DNA from: Carposina sasakii
Taxonomy: Eukaryota > Arthropoda > Insecta > Lepidoptera > Carposinidae
Assembly (NCBI GenBank): GCA_014607495.2
Contig: CP053155.1
Coordinates: 3,844,001 to 3,908,000 of the forward strand
Reading direction: 5' to 3'
Length of the DNA: 64,000 nucleotides
Shown here: positions 58,501 to 64,000 of the stretch, piece by piece
How positions within the stretch are numbered: the stretch's first letter is position 1
Layout of the letters: each line of letters opens with the position of its first letter
Notes under the pieces: model-generated
What the model saw: the letters and a program-made list of their open reading frames with translations, nothing else
Told to the model about the DNA's origin: nothing
Database searches by the model: none
Position numbers and translations under genes: made by a program

Positions 58501-59615
58501 CTCAAAGATAATTACAGAAGCAATTACATCAGTACCAAAAAAGTTAAACTTGTAAACCTGTAATTATCTTATGTAGATGAATGTAAAAATCGCAAAATAG
58601 CATGAATATAAGCTGAAGCTAAATAACCACTGAAAAAAAACCTTGGTCTTTCACTTGGTTGGATGGATGGGCCACTCCCGACCCAATGGCCCCAGGAGCC
58701 ATCTGCAGAGACGTCAAGTCCACCGAGGTTTGAGGGGACAACTCACTGGTCTTGTTAAGTTGCCCGTGGACACCAGACGGGAACCCGGCCATGGGGTGAT
58801 ACTGCTGGTACTGATTCTGACCGACCACAGGGTGGTTGAACTGTCCAGCAAACTGCCCAGGCGCCGCACCCGTGCCCAGCGTCGGAGGCACGGACATTTG
58901 CATGATCGCCGGGTCATTTGGAAGCGACGGAACATTGGTCAACACCCGTATATCCTTAATATCCGACCCGCGGAATAGGATATAATCATACACTTGGCTC
59001 TGTGGTGCCACTGGGAACTGCGTTTCCCTGTCCTCCGTACCGAAAGAACGCACTGAAAGAAAAAATGGAGTGTAAAACTAAGCAAAATACCCGTTAGATT
59101 ACAAAAACCGACGTTAATCGAAGTGAGTAGTTTTTGTTAATGGGGTTTATTTGTGATATCAATCATTATCAACGTCATCAAAGTGAAATCTACGACAAGT
59201 ACCGTTTTGTAAGGTACATTATAAAGTTGAGGGTAGTGTGAAAAAAATGTGGAGGACTAAATGGATCAATTTCAAATAGGCAGTTTTACAGTAAATCTGA
59301 GTAAAATATTAGTAATCTAAGCATTATATACGATAATAAACAAAGAAGCGTCCTATTAGAAATTTTGCTTACTAAGATCTCTAAGGACACCGGTCTTTTC
59401 GATAACTAACAAATGGTACATTGCAGATCTTAAGTTATTTATAGAAACAATCATATCAAGATAAAAATACAAAGTATTATGAGAAGGAACCATTTGTCAA
59501 ACTTACCGCTAGCCAAAGCGATGGTACATTCTTGAGGATCGACGGTAAAAAGTCGGCCTTCATAACGTATGTCAGCTTTAGATATTAGGCTTATTTTAGA
59601 GCCCAATTCGGGCAT
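52582..59615 (-). CDS. tral: LSM14 / trailer hitch, P-body protein
   Basis: Coding exons: 59507-59615, 58642-59052, 57487-57599, 56327-56631, 55608-55801, 54624-54793, 54019-54162, 53632-53726 and probably 52582-52589 (about 515 residues). The protein binds mRNA and the DEAD-box helicase Me31B/DDX6 and represses translation in cytoplasmic granules. Visible: an N-terminal LSm domain ([44 protein letters not shown]), a Gln/Pro-rich region, [15 protein letters not shown], a His/Asn/Gln tract, an RGG stretch ([12 protein letters not shown]), an FDF region ([14 protein letters not shown]), an FFD box ([15 protein letters not shown]), a TFG box ([13 protein letters not shown]) and a second RGG-like tail. 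Exon 2's donor is weak, and exons 3 and 4 do not meet in phase (0 against 2), so a micro-exon or sequence error remains. Start at the ATG before PELGS. Confidence 0.87.
52930..53284 (-). repeat. ACTAGTGGACGC element (reverse), interrupted
   Basis: The minus strand starts AACTAGTGGACGCCCGCGAC (at 53284) and ends near TTTATAATATTACT at 52930. Within it, 53139-53252 is foreign: it ends GGATAAAGGTGTGATAATAT and is flanked by TACGCG on both sides (53133-53138 and 53253-53258), a small target duplication. Both lie in the last trailer hitch intron. Confidence 0.7.
54892..55050. repeat. Family D element (second copy)
   Basis: It starts CAGCCCTCCTAGCATGA and ends AAGTCATGCTACTAG. It shares AATTCAACATGGCGGCTATA, TTTATCGTATT and GGTTTATCATATCG with 28815-28966. 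The ends AGCATGA/TCATGCT are inverted. Located in a trailer hitch intron. Confidence 0.7.
57944..58085 (+). repeat. tRNA-derived SINE
   Basis: This is nearly the same unit as 18663-18800: AGAGATGGTAAAATTCGTCA, then CCGGTGGCTCAGTGGTAAGA, the B-box CGTGGGTTCGATTCCCACCC, then AATTTTTTCCATTTCTTTAT and a TTAATAATTTTATAGTA tail. It sits in trailer hitch intron 2, antisense to the gene. Confidence 0.75.
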
Positions 59616-59624
59616 ACCAGGAAC

Positions 59625-59925
59625 TCATAATGTCACTTTGTAAATATCTTCTTGATGACAAAGATTTTTAGAGATTTCGTCAACCGCAAAATTCAGCCAC
59701 CGAACAAAATGAATGACTGACAGGAAGTTGGCAACAAGCGCATCTCTGTCTATCGTCTGTGGAATGAAACAAACAGCTGGCATGAGAGAGGTTGCTGTAT
59801 TTTTTGTCGTAGCGCCATCTATAATTTTTCTCGGCTTCCATAAATGGTAGTCCCTTTCTTCTCCAAATATCGATCCTCCGAAAATCATAATCCCTAACAA
59901 GTTTGCTATAATCATCACTTTCCAT
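59625..59925 (-). CDS. Possible small upstream protein, frame broken
   Basis: Two overlapping minus-strand frames each look partly protein-like. Frame one starts at 59925 (MESDDYSKLVRDYDFRRIDI, then WRRKGLPFMEAEKNYRWRYD). The second frame continues with NTATSLMPAVCFIPQ, then IDRDALVANFLSVIHFVRWL and ends ...LCHQEDIYKVTL at 59625. They would join into about 98 residues if the AAAAAA tract near 59793-59805 had one base fewer. The stop is nine bases before the trailer hitch ATG on the same strand, so this may be an upstream cistron of the same mRNA, or 5' untranslated sequence read by chance. I recognise no family. Confidence 0.3.
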
Positions 59926-60066
59926 AATGTTCGCGCATACGAAATTGTATATTACCTAATCGTCTTTAATTCTAATACTTTGGTGCCATAAAATCGGATG
60001 CTATAATGATTAGATGTCCTAATTTTTTTGCTATAAAGTCACATGTCCTAAGTGTTGTATTGTATA

Positions 60067-60418
60067 ACTAGTGGACGCCCGCGACTCCGTCCACGTGGAC
60101 TACAGAAAAAACAAAATGTCGAAATTATCCGGGATCTAGGACTTTTCCGGGATTAAAACATTTTTCCGGAAAAGTAACCTATATATTAAGTGGGACCTGT
60201 CACAATATATAACTGAAAACTGCATCGAAATCGGTTTAGCCGTTTCTGAGATTAGCGTGCACAAACGCACAGACAAACAGACAAACCGACAGACAAAAAT
60301 TCCAAAAATCATCGTTTTGGGTTCTATTGCGTTGATAAAGGTCTCCTATAATAATTTTTCTCATATATCTTCCATGTACAGACAGCGATCCGTTACATTT
60401 TTATTATATGTATAGATA
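60067..60418 (+). repeat. Near full-length ACTAGTGGACGC element
   Basis: It starts AACTAGTGGACGCCCGCGAC and runs through GTGGGACCTGTCACAATATA, GCATCGAAATCGGTTTAGCC and CATGTACAGACAGCGATCC to TTTTTATTATATGTATAGAT, followed by a GATA-type tail. It is collinear with the reverse copy at 32340-32637. Non-coding. Confidence 0.75.
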
Positions 60419-60622
60419 GATAGATATACCTATAGATATAGAAGAATAGATATAGATGTACGTTAGACCGAATGGTGGTCTAGAGCATTACTTAAAACAA
60501 AAATTAGGATAAATAAAAAAACAGGCACTTAAATCGACTCAGTTTACCCCAACTCCACGCAGTCTTGTATGCACCTAGAGTGCAATGTAAAAGCGCCAGA
60601 GCCGTGACAGAAACCATGCCTG

Positions 60623-60717
60623 CTGCATGCTTGCTTGAATGCTGCATGATTCCTTGCATGCTGCATGCTCGCTTGCATCCTGCATGCTTGCTTGCATACT
60701 ATATGCTTGCGTGCATG
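60623..60717. repeat. 19-bp minisatellite, five units
   Basis: Five consecutive 19-bp units of consensus CTGCATGCTTGCTTGCATG start at 60623, 60642, 60661, 60680 and 60699, each with one to four changes. The unit contains the palindrome GCATGC, so the array can form many small hairpins. Confidence 0.85.
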
Positions 60718-61160
60718 TTGTATAGTTGAATTAAACAAGAAAGTTGTTATTGAAAGGTTAGGTCCGTTAAGATTTACAACTATTATAGAAAAGCATTTTA
60801 TGTCTTAAGAATTTATAGATTGTGATATTTATAGCAAAAAAAATTAGGTCATATTATTATATTTAGGGATTTCGGTTATCGGGCAAGTGATATTATGGGA
60901 CATTAAGTTAGGGCTACGTTAGTTATGCTGTAGGGTTGAAGTGATTTTTACAAACATGTGAATGTTTTTCAAGGATAAAGTTTATTATAATTTATAATAG
61001 TAAGCACAAAAACGGTGGCCCTCTTTGGAACGAGTTTTTGAAATTAGAAACTAGATGTCACTAGAGCTAACGCTAGTTTAAATATGTACATGTATTTTAC
61101 TTTTATTATAATCGGTGTCCGTTTATGTTCATTATAGTTTGCTTTTTTTTTGTACCCAAG

Positions 61161-61341
61161 AAAAGGCAAGGGGAACCATACCCATACAGCCAGCGTCTTA
61201 AGTAGATGAATTTCTGATGGATGATAATGATGATAAAATTAGAAAATTTCGAGGATTTTCCCGACGTTTCCATTCATCATCATTATCGTCTCTCTTGAAA
61301 TCAAGGGGATTGACTGTATGGGCATAGTTCCCCTTGCCTTT
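61161..61341. repeat. Palindromic MITE, family J
   Basis: Termini AAGGCAAGGGGAACCATACC and GCATAGTTCCCCTTGCCTT, extending to CCCATACAG and CTGTATGGG, are inverted repeats. The centre has ATGATAATGATGAT and its complement ATCATCATTATC. It lies about 200 bp upstream of the condensin start codon, in the probable promoter region. Confidence 0.75.
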
Positions 61342-61550
61342 CTATCGGGATAAACGAAACAAAAAATCTAGTCTATGCTTTATTGCGAGTCCGTTAAGAT
61401 TTAATTTGTTTGTTTATCATCAAAAATATACTTACTCTCTAATCATAGAAAAATTGTCTAATTACAATAGACCTAGTTACTTAATATAACTATTTCCCTA
61501 ATTTATAAATTGCTATAGGTGTACGGTTTTCAAATAGTTACTTATGTATA

Positions 61551-63897
61551 ATGATGATCGAAAATCCTATTACATCTACCCCAGGCTTGCCAAGGTTAAG
61601 TCTTGGCGGGAGTAGCACTAGTTCAATTCGCCGAAGAAGTCTCATACCACAAACGAGAATAGTCAGAGCAAGAGATGAGGTACGTAAGCAAAGGATTGTG
61701 TAGGTATAATTAATAATAACAATTGCTGTATATATGCCACATGTGGCACTGTCTTCATATACATTTCTATTCCTCCGAAAGGAACGTAACGACGATGATG
61801 CGGAACGGTCATCGCTGGTGGCATCAGAGCGAGCGGTCGCCACATCCACACCACATTCTCCGAGGCGCATTACAGATGTTTCGTCCCCTCAGAAGGAACA
61901 TTTTCAAGGTTGTCTCAAGCTTTATGCTGAAAACGTGAGTAACAGTTTAATTACTTAATAGCCCATGTTCATAACCACATAGGACTAGTTTGAGTATAGA
62001 TAGGAATATACAGGGTGTAACAAAAAGGGTATGTTTAGCGAAAAGCTACGTAAATAGCCCACTGTAGACAACCTATCCACAAAATTTGAGACTCGAAATC
62101 ACATGTTTATTTTTCAAGATTGTATGAAAATTCCTGACATATTTAAAAATTCTCCATACTATAGGGAAAAATAAACATGTGATTTCGAGTCTCAAATTTT
62201 GTGGATAGGTTCTCTATAGTAGGCTATTTACGTAGCTTTTCACTTAACATACCCTTTTTGTTACATCCTGTATATAGGTCAAAATTGTTCTCATACAGCG
62301 AACCCATTTGGTCAAAGTTGACCATTTTGGTATAAGATAATAATCCTCTGAAACAGTAGTAAGGCTTAGATGCCTCCATTATAAAATAATCTTATTTAGT
62401 ATCTACTACCTTGTTTCATTATTAAAAATTTATTTGCAGAAAATAAACAAGGACAATGCCTGGAATCTGCAGCTGATAGATTTCATGACATCTATGCTTC
62501 GACGCCATGACGCCCGCATGGAGAATCTGCAGACAGCATCAACTGTGGTGGATGCTTCAGCCAGGATATACTCCTTCCGTGTTGATGCTGTCCACTATGA
62601 TGTACTTAAGATGGCTGGTGGACTTAGTAAAGCTGCACATGTAAGCATTTTTAATATCAAGTTCAAAAACTTTAATAATGGTACTTTTTATGGAATAGAT
62701 AAATGATAAATAACACTAATATAGATTAATAAATTAACTAACAAAATATGTGTTTTAACATGAAGAATTTTAACAAATTATTGATATAAAATTAAATTAA
62801 ATTTTAAAAAAGATGAACTTGTACATTTTGGTTGGAAGACACAAATAGTCTTTAATAATGAATCCATAATATTCATTTATTTTCCAGTCAAAAAGGGGCA
62901 AAAAGGATGATGGCTGCACTCAGGATGAGGGTGCAGTGGATGGAGATGGACCCACACAACCAGTCAAAAAGAAGAAGAAGAGGTCTAGAGGGGCCATTGC
63001 TAATAACCCAGAGGTGTTTAATGGAGACTTTGATGCTAATGATTGCATAGGTTAGTATACAAACAAATATAGGTAAGTGCTAGTCTTTATGTTTTTTCAA
63101 GAAACAATATGAAGCCAAAACTGAATAAACAAAACAGGAGTATTTACAGGTAGGCAACTTCTTTGGAATTTAGGATTCCACTAGAATGTACACTGTCTGT
63201 AAGCACATAAAACTGTTGGTCCTGCGCCTGATCTCTCTCCGGCTTTCTGTCCCATTGGACTATGAGAGTGAGGGAATAGAGAGTCCTTAGAGATTGGTCA
63301 CCTTGGCTGAAATACGGTCGGAGATCAGCACATTTCACACCAAACTACTGAACCAATTTAAATTGAATTTGGTATCTTGGAGCTACATTTGAGGGGGTTA
63401 TGTTTTAAGGGTTGTAAGGGGGTTAATTGGGGAGGAAATCTGAAATGATGTTATTTTTGAAGCTTGAAACTTTTTACGCTTTTAATATAAAGAAAAAATA
63501 TCAGTGTTTCAAAATTTTTCCCAAAAGGGGGTAAAAAAAGTAATGCAGACAGCGGGTGTGGAGTCCACTAGTGTTCATAAATACATATCTTTATTTAGAT
63601 AAATCTTCTGTTTGTGTGTTTGAAATTGAATTCCTTCTTAATGGCTGGACCAATTTTGATGAATTTTTTGTGTGAGATTCACATTTCGGTCAACTAGAAC
63701 AAGTTTTTCTCCAGTCCACGCGGACGGAGTCGCGGGCGTCCACTACTGTAGTATAAAATTTAAATAACCTGATTATGATTATTTGCAGATCCATTTTTCG
63801 AGAGATTGGCGGCCACGACAGGTGACGTGACGTCATCAAATAGGGCATTTAACGCAAGTTTGCCTGTGCATGACAAAACGTTAGCGTTAATACTAAG
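61551..63897 (+). CDS. barr: Condensin complex subunit 2 (barren/CAP-H), 5' part
   Basis: Five exons seen: 61551-61679, 61782-61934, 62440-62640, 62888-63050 and 63789-63897, the last ending in a GTAAAA donor with the gene continuing past the window (about 251 residues here). CAP-H is the kleisin that links SMC2 and SMC4 in condensin and is required for mitotic chromosome compaction. Visible: a basic Ser/Thr-Pro N-terminus (TSTPGLPRLSLGGSS, TPHSPRR) typical of mitotic phosphorylation regions; the conserved N-terminal kleisin helix block CLKLYAEN/KINKDNAWNLQLIDFM, then DASARIYSFRVDAVHYDV and LKMAGGLSKA; a basic linker VKKKKKRSRG; and DPFFERLAATTGD. The start has two ATGs in a row (61551, 61554). 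Exons 1-5 join in phase. Intron 2 contains a long palindromic MITE. Confidence 0.9.
62008..62273. repeat. Palindromic MITE, family C copy
   Basis: Termini ATACAGGGTGTAACAAAAAG and CTTTTTGTTACATCCTGTAT are near-perfect inverted repeats. The halves mirror each other (TTTGAGACTCGAAATCACAT against ATGTGATTTCGAGTCTCAAA). It is in condensin intron 2. It matches 30098-30362 and the half copy at 28006-28162. Confidence 0.85.
63185..63300 (+). repeat. Truncated SINE body
   Basis: The stretch ACTGTTGGTCCTGCGCCTGA to AGAGTGAGGGAATAGAGAGT repeats the body of the SINE at 3343-3571 without its tRNA-like head. It is in condensin intron 4. Confidence 0.65.
63590..63745 (-). repeat. ACTAGTGGACGC element (reverse)
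   Basis: On the minus strand it starts AGTGGACGCCCGCGACTCCG and carries TCAACTAGAACAAG-type and ...TTCAATTTCAAACACACAAA sequence, like the copy at 28163-28318. It ends about 45 bp before condensin exon 5. Confidence 0.65.
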
Positions 63898-64000
63898 GTA
63901 AAACACGTGTATATCATACTTAATTATTGCTTACAACTGGAAATTTCGGAAATCCGGTAAAATGTATTCACATGCCATGTTGATAAATGTACAGTGGGCG

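Larger units (their letters stand above)
59926..61550. other. Divergent spacer: trailer hitch and condensin promoters
   Basis: This 1.6-kb gap separates two divergent genes. It holds the dispersed element at 60067-60418, a 19-bp minisatellite at 60623-60717 and a palindromic MITE at 61161-61341. No further gene was recognised. Promoters should lie near 59930-60060 (leftward) and 61350-61550 (rightward). Confidence 0.5.

Noticed and set aside
58643..58978. 111-codon plus-strand ORF
   Set aside because: It lies antisense to trailer hitch exon 2, which is clearly conserved on the minus strand.
61538..61870. 110-codon minus-strand ORF
   Set aside because: It is antisense to condensin exons 1 and 2.

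Overview
The window reads as nuclear DNA of a moth or butterfly (Lepidoptera). It is AT-rich, its genes are split into short exons with GT..AG introns, and the conserved proteins look insect-like. The introns and spacers are filled with repeats typical of Lepidoptera: RTE-type non-LTR retrotransposon 3' ends (GEAYVQQW... coding tails with short TGA-type 3' repeats), elements headed by ACTAGTGGACGCCCGCGAC, tRNA-derived SINEs and many small palindromic DNA transposons (MITEs). No bacterial, plasmid or phage features are present.

Layout: 1-13,000 has no gene I can recognise and holds only repeats. A protein arginine methyltransferase 7 gene (PRMT7) runs on the minus strand at 13,033-20,158. A decayed Copia-type retrotransposon follows at about 21,900-23,900. 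Next come cytochrome c1 (plus, about 24,418-29,654), folliculin (plus, 31,220-33,420), ribosomal protein L18 (minus, 34,076-35,348), a KLHL10-type BTB-Kelch protein (plus, 35,955-40,415), a short-chain dehydrogenase of the 15-hydroxyprostaglandin dehydrogenase type (plus, 41,808-49,107), an LSM14/trailer hitch gene (minus, 52,582-59,615) and the first five coding exons of condensin subunit 2 (barren/CAP-H, plus, 61,551 to beyond the window). These are unrelated housekeeping and tissue genes rather than one pathway: mitochondrial respiration, nutrient signalling, translation, mRNA storage, chromosome condensation, arginine methylation and a probable testis ubiquitin-ligase adaptor. I joined exons by hand from splice sites, reading-frame phase and family similarity. 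PRMT7, folliculin, KLHL10, the dehydrogenase and the five condensin exons join with no phase conflict.

Points that stand out: (1) an apparent one-base insertion in an A tract in the last exon of RpL18 that breaks the frame; (2) a dehydrogenase whose catalytic YxxxK reads YxxxN; (3) a possible small ORF in two frames ending nine bases before the trailer hitch start codon, and a phase conflict inside trailer hitch; (4) a head-to-head SINE dimer with an 11-bp target-site duplication; (5) a 1.2-kb DNA transposon with perfect 13-bp inverted termini and a perfect 8-bp duplication, with a smaller palindromic element inside it; (6) two neighbouring repeat elements whose interiors are expanded into minisatellites (about 127-bp and 107-115-bp units); (7) an RTE copy with a 13-bp target duplication and an internal deletion. 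I found no clear new multi-gene system.
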